DNA of 64,000 bases. Source: Caprimulgus europaeus (lineage: Eukaryota; Chordata; Aves; Caprimulgiformes; Caprimulgidae). Of this stretch, positions 44,434 to 55,553 are shown piece by piece. The translations under genes were made by a program, and so were the position numbers. Below the pieces are notes generated by a model. The model had not been told where the DNA came from and did not search any database. It saw nothing but the letters and a program-made list of their open reading frames with translations. The first letter of the stretch is position 1. Each line of letters begins with the position of its first letter. The stretch spans positions 22,147,686 to 22,211,685 of the forward strand of contig OU015527.1 in NCBI GenBank assembly GCA_907165065.1. The letters run 5' to 3'.

Positions 44434-44866
44434 CACTTGGCTAGCACTTGGCTAGCAGCCAAACACAGCTGCTCGCTCCCTCCCCACATCCAGGTGATAG
44501 GGGAGAGAATTGGAGGGGTGAGGGTAAGAAGACTCATAGGTTGAGAGAAAACAATTTAATAATTGAAATAAAATAAAACTTAAAATAATAATGATATTAA
44601 AATAAGAATAATAATAGAAATGAAATATGCAAATGAGTGATACACAGTGCAATTGCTCACCACCCGCCAACCAAGGCCGGCCCATTCCCAGACAATGAGG
44701 AGCAACAACCCTGAACTGAAACCACAGTCCCAGAAGAGTGAGAACCCCAAGCTAAAGCTTGAGGGGCGTGGGGGGAGAGAGAGAGGGAGGCTCTCATTAA
44801 TATACTGAACATGGCGTTATATGATATGGAATTTCCCATTGCCATATCCAAATGCCAATCTAGCTT
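44434..44866 (-). mobile_element. Partial solo LTR, same superfamily as those at 3488 and 59228
   Basis: On the minus strand TTGGCATTTGGATATGGCAA is followed by CATATCATATAACG and then TCACTCATTTGCATATTTCA, an AT-rich tract (TTATTATTTTAA type) and GTGTTTGGCTGCTAGCCAAG. This is the same order as in the full copies. Its 5' third is missing. It is an old fossil. Confidence 0.7.
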
Positions 44867-45557
44867 ATTCATTTAAATATTCATTGCCCCCCCCCAACCT
44901 TGCACGTCTAGACTAGCAAAACAAAAAGTCCTTTGACTTCCAGTGACAAATGAAAACATTGGTATGTTATTAAGGTTTTTCTCATAACAAATCTCATGGT
45001 GAAACCAAAGCACAGTGCTATTCTGGCGACTAAAAAGAAACCTAGCTCTGTCTCCCTTAAAAACCAGGACAGCAGCAAACTCAATTTCGCTTCTCGTAAA
45101 AAAACAAAGACCAAAATATTTCAAAAGGAACTAAAAGTATAAATTTAAGAAAACAGAACCAGATGCCTGACTTTAAGAATGAATATACAATACTTTTTGT
45201 ACTGCACCTCTGCAAAGCACCCCAAATTATCAGTCACTGGTGAATAACATCATCTTCAGAGTTCACAGGAGGGATAAATACAGAATGATAGAATCATGGA
45301 ATGGTTTGGGTTGGAAGGGACCTTAAAGATCATCTAGTTACAACTGCCCTTCCATAAGCAGGGACACCTTCCACTAGACCAGGTGGCTCAAAGCCTCATC
45401 CAGCCTGGCCTTGAACACTTCCAGGGAGGGGGCATCCAAAGCTTCTCTGGGCAACCTGTGCCAGTGTCTGACCACCCTCACAGTGAAGAATTTCTTCCTA
45501 ATATCTAATCTAAACCTCCCCTCTTTCAGTTTAGAGCCATTACCCCTTGTTCTGTCA

Positions 45558-48230
45558 TTAACTGCCCTTATAAAAAGTCCCTCCCCAGCTTTCTTGTAGC
45601 CCCTTCAGGTACTGAAAGGCCACTATAAGATCTTCCTGGAGCCTTCTCTTCTCCAGGCTGAACAGCTCCAACTCTCTCAGCCTGTCCTCACAGCAGAGGT
45701 GCTCCAGCCCTCGGATCATCCTTGTGGCCTCCTCTGGACTCGTTCCAACTGGTCCATGTCTCTCTTGTGTTGGGGACTCCAGAACTGGACACAGCACTCC
45801 AGGTGGGGCCTTACAAGAGCAGAGTAGAGAGGGAGAATCACCTCCCTCGACCTGCTGGCCACGCTTCTCTTGATGCAGCCCAGGATATGGTTATTGGCCT
45901 TCTGGGCTGCAAGCGCACATTGCCAGCTCATGTTGAGCTTCTTGTCCACCACCACTCCCAAGTCCTTCTCTTCAGAGCTGGCCTCAAGCCACTCATTGCC
46001 CAGCCTGTATTTGTGCTTGGGGTTGCCCCGACCCAGGTGCAGGACCTTGCATTTGGCCTTGCTGAACTTCATGAGGTTGGCACAGGCGCCACCTCTCAAG
46101 CCTGTCAAGGTCCCTCTGGCTGCCATCCCGTCCCTCCAGCGTGTCAACCTCACCACTCAGCTTGGTGTCGTCGGCAAACTTGCTGAGGGTGCACTCAATC
46201 CCCCTGTCCACATCACTGACACAGATGTTGAAGAGCACTGGACCCAATACCGACCCTTGAGGGACACCACTCATCACCAGTTTCCACTTGGACTTTGAGC
46301 TGTTGACCACAACTCTTTGAGTGTGACCATCCAGCCAGTTCCTTATCCACCGAGTGGTCCGTCCATCAAACCCACATGTTTCCAATTTAGAGATAAGAAT
46401 GCTGTGGGGAATGGTGTCAAACGCCTTGCACAAGTCCAGGTAGATGACATCAGCTGCTTTAGCCTTATCCACCAATGTTGCAACCCCATCATAAAAGGCC
46501 ACCAGATTGGTCAGGCACGATTTGCCCTTGGTGAAGCCATGTGGGTTGTCACCAATCACCTTCTCCTTCTCCATGTGCCTTAGCACAGTTTCTAGGAGTA
46601 TCTGGTCCATGATGTTGCCTGGCACAGAGGTGAGACTGACCGGCCTGTAGTTCCCTGGGTCTTCCTTGTTACCCTTTTTAAAAATGGGCGTTATGTTCCC
46701 CTTTTCCAGTCTGCAGGAACTTCATCAGACTGCCAGGACTTCTCAAATATGATCGATAGTGGCTTTGCAACTTCATCTGCCAGTTCCCTCGGGACCCGCA
46801 GATGCATCCAATCAGGTCCCATGGACTTGTGCACCTTCAGGTTCCTTAGGTGGTCCCAAACCTGATCTTCTCCTACAGTGGGTGGCTTTTCATTCTCCTG
46901 GACCCTTCCTTGGTTTTCTAGGACTTGGGCAGTGTGGCACGAGCCCTTGCCGGTGAAGACTGAGACAAAAAAGTCATTGAGCACCTCAGCCTTCTCAATG
47001 TCCCGGGTGACCAGGTCTCCTGTTGCCTTCCTGAGAGGGCCCACATTTTCCCTAGTTTTCCCTTTCTCCCCAACATACCTGTAGAAGCTTTTTTGTTGCC
47101 CTTGACATCTCTGGCCAAATTTAATTCTGTCAGGGCCTTGGCTTTCCTAACCTGATCCCTGGCCACTCGGGCAATTTCTCTGTATTCATCCCAGGTTACC
47201 CATCCTTCCTTCCACCCTCTGTAGGCTTCTTTCTTGATCCTAAATTTGTTCAAGAACTTCCTGTCCATCCATGCAGGCCTCCTGCTGGTTTTGCTTGTGT
47301 TCCTCTTTGTTGGGATGCACCACTCCTGGGCTTGGAGGAGAAGATCTTTCAGTATAAACCAGCTGTCCTGCGCCCCTCTTCCCTCCAGGAATTCATCCCA
47401 TGGTACCTGACCAAGCAGATCCCTGAAGAGGTCAAAGTCTGCTCTCCTGAAATCCAGGGTGGTGAGCTTACAGTGCACCTTCCTCACTGCCCTAAGGATC
47501 TCGAATTCCACCATTTCATGGTCGCTGCAGCCAAGACTACCCGAGAACTTCACATTCCCCACAAACCCCTCCTTGTTGGTGAGAACAAGGTCCAGCATGG
47601 CACCCCTCCTCATCAGTTCCTCGACCACTTGGAGAAGGAAGTTGTCCTCCACACATTCCAGGAACCACCTGGATTGTTTGTGGCCTGCTGTGTTGTCCCT
47701 CCAACAGATATCAGGGTGGTTGAAGTCCCCCATGAGGACCAGAGCTTGTCAACGTGAAGCTGCTCCTATCTGCCTATAGAGGCCCTTATCTGCTCAGTCT
47801 CCCTGGTCTGGCGGCCTGTAGCAGACTCGCACTGTAACATCCCCTTTCCCTTCCTTCCCTTTAATCCTGACCCATAGACTCTCAGTTAGCTCCTCATCTG
47901 TCTACAGGTGGAGCTCCATACACTCCAGCTCGCTGTTGACATAGAGGGCAACACCCCCTCCTCACCCCCTCCTTGTCTCCCCTGCCTGTCCTTCCTGAAG
48001 AGCCTGTATCCTTCCATTCCAATACTCCAGTCATGGGAGCCATCCCACCATGTCTCTGTGATGCCAATCAGGTTGTAGCTCTGCAGGCATGCATATATCT
48101 CCAATTCTTCTTGCTTATTCCCCACACTATGTGCATTGGCATAGAGACATTTAAGTTGGGCCCCCAGTGAAGTTGACTTCCACTTGCAGGCTGGAGCAGC
48201 TGGAATCCCAGTGTGGTGGTCTTCAGGCAT
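45558..48230 (-). pseudogene. CR1 ORF2 (endonuclease - reverse transcriptase), decayed
   Basis: Endonuclease motifs read on the minus strand: LKCLYANAHSVGNKQEELEI and LIGITETWWD near 48100-48170, [10 protein letters not shown] near 47700-47730, and [12 protein letters not shown] near 47500. A linker, [20 protein letters not shown], follows near 47230. RT motifs are [37 protein letters not shown] and the catalytic FADDTKLSG near 46160. The C-terminus is [20 protein letters not shown], then [20 protein letters not shown]. The pieces sit in different frames (48230-47886, 47733-46918, 47044-46691, 46625-45993, 46156-45716, 45797-45558), so several indels have occurred. Catalytic residues of both domains are still recognisable. 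Confidence 0.88.
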
Positions 48231-48315
48231 GTACCCCCTTGGGTTACTACTAGCAGTCCCGGTTATATCCCCTTCCCTCTTCCAATCTAGTCTAAAGCTC
48301 TGTCAATGAGCCCCG

Positions 48316-49326
48316 CTAATTCTTGCCCCAGAATCCTTTTCCCTTCTGAGACAGATGTGTCCCATCTTTTGCCAGTAGCCCTGGTGCCATGTAAACCTCC
48401 CCATGGTCAAAGAAACTAAAACTCTGCCTGTGGCACCAGCCTCTGAGCCATGTGTTGATCAGGTGTATCTTCCTGTTCCTGTCAGTAAACCTCCCTGCCA
48501 CTTAAGGGATTGAGGAAAAAATTACCTGCACACCTGATCCTGCAACCAATCTGCCTAATGACCTGAAGCTCTTGTTAATCGGTTGTGGACTTTCTTCTGT
48601 AATCTCATCACTACCAGCCTGGATGACCAAACGTGAGGAGTGGTCTGAGGGCCGCACCAGGCCAGGGAGGTTCTCACTGATATCCCTGACCTGGGCCCCA
48701 GGGAGGCAGTAGGCTTCCCTGTGGGAGGGATCTGGCTGGTATATGGGACCCTCAGTTCCCCTCAGGAGGGAATCCCCTACCACAGTTACCCTCCTTTTTT
48801 TCTTGCTTGAACTAGTCCCGAGGTGTGGGGGTCACTGACTCACCCTGGATGTCTTCCCAGGTGGATCTGCCTTTCCATTCTCACTCACCTGGCTCTCAGT
48901 TTCCAAGGCCCCATACCTGTTGTGCGGTGGTAACTGTGGGGGCAAGGGAGGCTGGCATGAGATCTGCCTGCCTCTCCGAGGAGGGACGTGTTTCCATTCC
49001 CCACTGTCTCTTGGGTCCCCTCCTCTTACCTGGTAGCATAAGAATAGGGGATCCTGTGCTTCATGTAAGGCCTGTTGCCTTTGGCTCAGGGATGGGAGGG
49101 CCTGAGTCCATTAGTCTATCTCCTTCTCACATTCCCTTATATTCTGTAGCCTTTCAACCTCCTCTTTCAGCTCAGCCACCACGCTGAGCAGATCATTTAC
49201 CTGTTCACAGTGAATACAGCTGTCGTCCCTGCACCTCTCCATTCCAAGTGAGAGGCTCCAGCGCTCCCTGCAGCCAGGGGCCTGGACAGCTGCATCTTTA
49301 CGTTCGACCTCTGTCTGGGTCGCCAC
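48316..49326 (-). pseudogene. CR1 ORF1 (coiled coil plus esterase-like domain), decayed
   Basis: The N-terminal piece, 49326-49111, reads MATQTEVERKDAAVQAPGCR, then CIHCEQVNDLLSVVAELKEE and VERLQNIRECEKEID, a short coiled coil. The 48783-48502 piece has VVGDS-like MVGDSLLRGTEGPIYQPDP with the SGNH-type GDS, and the 48501-48316 piece has WLRGWCHRQSFSFFDHGEVY and LLAKDGTHLSQKGKGFWGKN with the D-x-x-H pair typical of the esterase C-end. The segment between 49110 and 48790 is not open. The order is that of avian CR1 ORF1. Confidence 0.82.
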
Positions 49327-51213
49327 ATATGTTCCTGTCCATGACTAGGGAACTTAGCAGACTAAGATTCATTAATCAGCACTGGCTTTTCCTCAAGAAA
49401 AGTGACAGCACTTCTAAATTTTATCTGTAATTTTCATAATGTGTGAGTGATTTGGCTGACTCATTAGCCCTGGGGGAAGATTGTTAATCAGCAGATGACT
49501 GTTATGTGTGCCACAAAGCTATGATTCAGATTTGCTTCTTTATGGGAATGCCTGATTGAAATAAATTGCATGTCGTACATTAAGCTGTAGTCTTCTCATT
49601 TTGATCCTCATTTTCCTAAGAAACGTGGCTTACATAAACAGTCCCTGTCTTTTCTCTGTCTTCCCAAAATCTTGACTTTCCTTTGCCAATCTCCAAAAAA
49701 ATTCATCAATAAAATAGAGACCTCAGTCTCTAGTTGTCACAAGGTTTGTGACAGCAGGTGGCTGGATGAAGAGACACCACAATTACTATAGCCCTTTTGA
49801 GATAAAAAGTTGCAGTCCTTACTAAATCTGGGTGGAAGAAAGGGTATAGGAGCCAGGGGCTTCGCTTCCACTGTTACACCCACGGAGGACATGTCAGCAG
49901 GAGGCAGGTTCTCCTCCTGCGCATCTTTGTGGCCAAAGAGTTTTTAAATATACAATTACAGATTTCCAGAGGAACTACCTGCAATTTTTTGCACTCAGTT
50001 GATTTATTTCTATTTTTGGTTTTGATGTAAATAGTTCTTCTACTTCCTAGTGTGCAGTTACCAAACAGGACAGATATTGCAGGCATGAAGGGGACTAAGA
50101 AGAGGCAGTTAGTAGACTTTATCAAAATCTTAGGATTCTCCAGTATAAACTACTGTTAAAAAGTTACCTTAATCATAAGCCTGGAAGTATTGCAGGGCTT
50201 TGTACACAGAGCTGGACAAAAGCTAGCTGAGTGCCCCAACTTGTAGTTTCCTTAACTAAAGCTGTTTAAAGAAATCTGGGAAAGCTCAACCCAGAAATCC
50301 CTGGGCTTTATAGTGGCCAGCTTTTAGAAGGCCCACATGCTGAAATATCCTTTCAAACTTCGATATAAATTCACAGCTTCGACTGTACCTTAATGCAGTG
50401 TACCTTGGTTGGAAAGTATAAGAGAAAGCAATGCACTGGTGTCAATTTGGAAACACAATCCAAATCTAACAAGCAAGTGGCTTTAAGTCATTGCACATAA
50501 CCTTGTGCCACTGCCACATAACCTCCTAGGCTCGGTTACAAGTCACACACCAAACAGAATGGCGACCATCCACTTCATTTTGCCTACCAATGCTTCTAAG
50601 CAACATGCAAGAAAGGAGTGTTTATAGTATGGATATCTGAAAGTGAAAAATGGGGAATCAGCTTTTATGTAGAAGTACTACATTTTCTGTTAAACTTAGG
50701 AAAAAACCAAATCCAAACCTCATATGCTGTCTCTTCCACTTTCAATCTTCTTCCCCTTCCTCCCCTCCTACAGACTTTCATGATAGTTTGTATTAACTCT
50801 TTCTCCTCTTCTCTGCAATATTATTCTATTAGTATTAATTTGTGCTTAATTTTATCCTGCTTAGCTTGCCTAGTAGATCTCAGGGTACACATCTCCCAGA
50901 CACTCTTCGGTCCTCTCACACAACCCATTCCTTTGCTCATAGCACTTCTTCCTCGCTCCCTGCAACCATGGGCCCATTAATTTGCCACTCCTCCACATCT
51001 CTGTCTCTTTGCAGTCCTTACCATTTGCTCCTTTCCTCCTTCCTCCTTAGTTTTCTGTGGTTTTGCCCACTTCTTCTGTCTTGTTCTCCACCAGTGCCTG
51101 AGGCTCCCACGCACTCCTGACCTCTATCCAGCTTCATTCCCTTCTTTCTAGTTAGCAAGTGCTGTTTATCTTCCCATGGAAAAACCCAGACCCAACCTAG
51201 AGTGTTTCTCACT
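49327..51213. other. Unassigned intergenic stretch
   Basis: No exon or element was recognised. It is AT-rich, with pyrimidine-rich sequence at 50740-51110. Confidence 0.45.
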
Positions 51214-52110
51214 TGTATTTGGTTTATGTTACAAGGTTTCAGTAGTGGAAGGGCAGAAAGGGGATTTCTGTGAGAAGAGGCCAGGGCGGCTCTGTGCCAG
51301 ACCCACCACAGGGCCCAGCTGAGCTCCTCAGACAAGATGGTGCCACCTCAGGGAGGAAGCACTTAAGAAGCAGCAAAAATGCCACAAAGGCAGAGAAGGA
51401 AAGGAAGAAAAAAGTGTGAGAAACAGACTTGCAGACACTAAGGGCAGTGAAGGAGAGGGATGAGGTGCTCCAGACACTGGAGCAGAGATTCCCCTGCAGC
51501 CCATGTAGAAGACTGTGGTGGAGCAGGTTGATCCCTGGCAGCCCAAATAGGACTATGGTGGAGCACATATCCACCCTGCAGACCATGGCAGAAGCTGTGG
51601 CCCATGAGGGACCACATTGGAGCAGTCTGTTCCTGAAGGACTGTATCCTGTGGAGAGGATCCACATTGAAGCAGTAAGTGAAAGACTTTATCCCATGGGA
51701 GGAACCCCACACTGGAGCAAGGGAACAGTATGCCGAGGAAGGAGCAGCAGAGAGAAAATGTTATGGACTGACCACAACTCCCATTCCCCACTCCCCTGTG
51801 TGTCTAGGGTGAAAGGAGGTACAGGAGTTGAGAGTGAAGGAGTTAAGATGAGCCTAAGAAGAAGGTGTAGGGTAAGGGGAAAGTGTTTTACTCTTGTCTT
51901 TGTTTCTCACCATCCTGCTCTATTTCTAATTTACAATAAATTTATATAATTTTCACCAAGTTGAGTCTGGTTTGCCGGTGATAGTAACTGGCAGGCAAAT
52001 TCCCTGCCCTTATGTTCTATGATGAGCATTTCCATCCTATTTTCTCACCCTGTCCTATTGTTGATGGGGACTAAGAGAGTGGCTTGGTGGGAGACTGGGA
52101 GGTTGATGCA
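51214..52110 (+). mobile_element. Solo LTR, avian ERVL-type family with internal tandem units
   Basis: It starts TGTATTTGGTTTATGTTACA. The middle has repeated half-units of the type GGAGCAG...CTGCAGCCC and CACATTGGAGCAGTCTGTTC. Later come an AATAAA near 51935 and AAGTTGAGTCTGGTTTGCCG, the known order of this family. The 3' end is diverged, so the boundary is approximate. It is old, with no internal viral genes. Confidence 0.8.
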
Positions 52111-52800
52111 GTGCAGTGATATCGAGAAAGCCTGTTGGAAGAAACTCTCTTAAGACTTGTTTTGGAGTTGCAGAAAGCAGGTATTCCTTACTGCAGTGCT
52201 GGATACACATGGAGGTCGCTCCCCCAAGGTGTGTGTGTGTGTTCCTTTGTTTCAGCGCATGTTATATTGACCTAATATATGTATATTCATTGAACTTCTG
52301 AGAATTTTTCTACGTATTAAAAACATTTCCTGTAACTATTTAGCATATGTAAATGTCCTTCATGTTTGCACAGTAAAATGAGTTGGTGGTCTTTTGATAG
52401 TCTTCATCACTGTGTCCACTGATTGAACTCCTCTTTGATTCTGCACAGTGGTGTCTCTTTTACACGCTTGGGACAGTATTCCTTGAAGAATGTTTAGTCA
52501 TTAATCTTTATCTGTATGTTCTTCCTCTATATGTCCAGCCTTAAGCACTTCTGATAGTTTATGTTAGAACATTCGCAAAAGGTCAAATTCTCAGGGAGCT
52601 GAGGAGAACTGTTGCGAGTTTGCACAACCGAATGATCTAAGCAAGCAGGTACATGCGAAACAACTAGGTGATAAACATTAACTTCAAGGTTGTTAGCAAT
52701 CTAAGAGGAATGATGTAATGTAACAACTGGGTGATTTCTAAATCTTCTACTACCTAATGATCTTGTTAAGCTTTACAACTAAGTAATTAACAGATGCAAG

Positions 52801-54620
52801 TCAGCTAAACACTAAACCCGCTAGGATACATATTCCTTTCCAACTGATTTCCAGAAATTCACTCACTTGTTGGACAACCTGAGATATAAAATGTGACCCT
52901 CTATCTGAGGATATTACTTCAGGCACTCCAAACCTTGAGATGAACCGTGTTTTAGTTACCTCCTGTGCCCTATTAGTTCTGTGAGGAAATGCTTGTGGCC
53001 ATCTAGAAAAGATGTCAGTTAGGACCAATAGGTATCAGTACCACCTCCCTTTTCTAGGAAGTTCCGAAAAATCTATTTGCCATGTCTGCAGCATTTCCCT
53101 TTTCAGTTGCTCCAAACAGTACCCAATTTTCTATGTTAGGATTATTCTTTAAACATACTTCACATCTTTCTACTACCACTTTTAGGGTTTGAAACATACT
53201 TCTTGCTATTATCTGTTTAGAAAGTGAAATATAAAGGGCATCCCTTCCCCAATGAGTTTACTCATGGTCTGTTTTTACCAATTTCCATAGCATCCTGAAA
53301 GGAACTACCACTCTTCCTTCCTCTAGTTCAGCCCTACCAAAAGGTCAAATTTTGGCTCCTAGGTCTTTGATCTTTGGTCTTTTTCACCATTCTGAGAGTG
53401 GCAAAGACTTTTCAGGGATCAGACTTCATACCTCACTTTGTTCCACTGACCGTTTTGCTTCATAACCAGCCAATTTGTTTCCCACTTCCCTGACAGTGTT
53501 ACCTTTTTGATGTCCTTTGCAATGCATGATTGCCACTGCCCAGGGTAACAGCACTACCTCCAAAAGCTGCAGGAACATATCTGCATGTTTCATGTGCTTC
53601 CCTTGGGTGGTTAAAAGTCCACATTCTTTCCAAAACACTCCATGAGCATGAACTACCTCAAAAGCATATTTAGAGGCTGTCCATATGTTAATTTGCTGTC
53701 CTTTTCCAAGTGCCAATGCTCTTATCAGAGCAATTATTTCTGCTCATTGTGCTGAGGTGCCTCTAGGTACGGACTTGGCTTCTATCACCTGTTCCTTAGT
53801 AGTCACGGCATATCCTGCCATCTGAACACCGTTCCTGATGAAGCTGCTGTCATCGGTGTACCAGGTACGGTCAGCATCCTCCAAAGGTTCTTCTTCCAGG
53901 TCAGGCCTGCTGGCATACACTGCTTCAATTATCTCTACACAATCGTGAGACACAGCTTCCAGTTCCTGTTTTTCACTCAGAAAAGAAGCAGGGCTAACAA
54001 TAGTGGAGGTGATAAGTCCTACGTCATCTTGCCAGGTTAGTATTGCTTGGTACTTCAAAAACCTAGAAGGTGAGAGCCAGTGTCCTCCCTTTTGTTCCAG
54101 AACTGTGGTCACGGCATGTGAGGTGTGCACAATCATCCTTTGGCCCAGGGTCACCTTCTGGGCCTCTGGTATGATTAGCACAACTGCTGCCACAGCTTGG
54201 AGGCACGCTGGCCATCCTTTGCTGACCTCACCTAGTTGTTTGGAGAAATAGGCAACTGCTGTCTTGTAGGGCCCTGGCCTTTGAGACAGAACTCCCAAAG
54301 CCACCCCTCGTCTCTCGTAAGAGAACAGCCAGAAGGGCTTTGTTACATCTGGCAATTGCAAAGCCGGGGTTCTCATTAGTTCCAATTTTAGATCTCTAAA
54401 GGCTTCTGTAGCCTCATCAGTCCAGATCAACGACTTCTGATTTTCCTTCAGTAATTGATACAAGGGCTTAACCAATAGTCCATAATCAGCAATCCACAGA
54501 CCACACCAACCTGTCATTCCCAAAGAGGTCTGCAGTTCTTTTACTGTAGTGGGTTCTGGAGTTCGACAGATGGGCTCTTTGCGGTCGTTTCCAGGCTGTT
54601 GTTGTCCTTTCGAAAACATG
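52801..54620 (-). mobile_element. Gammaretrovirus-like (ERV1) pol fossil, broken
   Basis: Read on the minus strand, the parts in order are the C-terminal part of the reverse transcriptase (connection region), RNase H, and a piece of the integrase core. They are recognisable from similarity to gammaretroviral pol. Gag, protease, most of RT and env were not found, and neither flanking LTR could be matched. The copy is truncated at both ends and carries several breaks; it is an old fossil. It lies between two unrelated solo LTRs on the opposite strand. Confidence 0.85.
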
Positions 54621-54973
54621 AATCCAAGTTAGGAAGGAATGTAGCAGGAATGACAAACTGACGCAGAGTGGGTTTCACAAGGAAAGGAACCAGACAAGTG
54701 CAATGATGCCCACAACCAAGCCGGTGTTGGTGCCCAACAATTAAACATGCGGTTTCTCCTGTCCTGAACATCCACCTTGACAGATGAGGCCCAAGTCAAA
54801 GACTGTTTGTGAACATCTGCAGGAATGGAGGAAGCCCATGGAATATCTATCTGACACAGGACTGAGGAGGGGGCACTAATAAGAATGTATAAACCTGTAC
54901 GTTGGCTATAAATTATGTGGGACCTGAGCATGATGCAATGGTATGGAATAAGGGTTGGAGATTGTATTGAGTC

Positions 54974-55553
54974 TGACTGGGATGGAGTTGATTTTCCCAC
55001 TAGTATCTCTCAGAGTGCTGTGTTTTGTATTAGTAGCCAGAAAGGTGCTGATAACACACCAGTGTTTTGGTTACTGCTGAGCAGTGCTCCCACAGCATCA
55101 AGGCTATCTCTCCAACATTTCTCCCCTCAGTAGGCTGGGGGTGGGAACAGTCTTGAGAGGGGGCACAGCCAGGACAGCTGACCCACACTGACCAAAGGGA
55201 TTTTCCATAACACATGACGTCTGCTTCAGAAATAAAAGCAAGAGGAATGGAGAGGCAAGGTGGGGCATTAGTTATTTCTGTTTGTCCTCTGGGAACTGCC
55301 ACGCATACAAAACCCTGCTCCCCAGGAAGTGGCCAAACATGGCCTGCTGATGGGAAGCAGAGAATAAACTTTTTGTTCTTTTGCTTCTGTGTGCACAGCT
55401 TTGCTTTGCTTCTATTAAACTGCCTTTTGCCTCAACCCACAAGTTTGGGGGTTTTGTTTCATCTTATTTTCTCCCCTCCTCATCCTGCTGAGGAGATGGG
55501 TGATAGAGCGGCTTGGTGGGTACCTGGCGTTCAGGCAAGGTCAACCCACCACA
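54974..55553 (+). mobile_element. Solo LTR, avian ERVL/ERVK-like
   Basis: TGACTGGGATGGAGTTGATT near the start, GGACAGCTGACCCACACTGA and CCAAAGGGATTTTCCATAAC in the middle, TCTATTAAACTGCC as the poly(A) region and GGTCAACCCACCACA at the end match the common avian LTR layout. No internal region is present. It is moderately diverged. Confidence 0.8.

Larger units (their letters stand above)
45281..49326 (-). mobile_element. Nearly full-length CR1 LINE (about 4 kb) with ORF1 and ORF2
   Basis: The 3' end is at the low coordinate with the CR1 terminus (CAGAATGATAGAATCATGG, GGTTGGAAGGGACCTTAAAG). Going 5' are the 3' UTR, ORF2 (RT then endonuclease when read backwards) and ORF1 up to its N-terminus at 49326. 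Only the 5' UTR seems to be missing. Most CR1 copies are far shorter. It is no longer active: both ORFs are split by frame changes and stops. Confidence 0.93.

Noticed and set aside
54629-55000. Minus-strand frame beside the pol fossil, considered as another viral gene part
   Set aside because: No convincing similarity, and it overlaps the start of an unrelated solo LTR.
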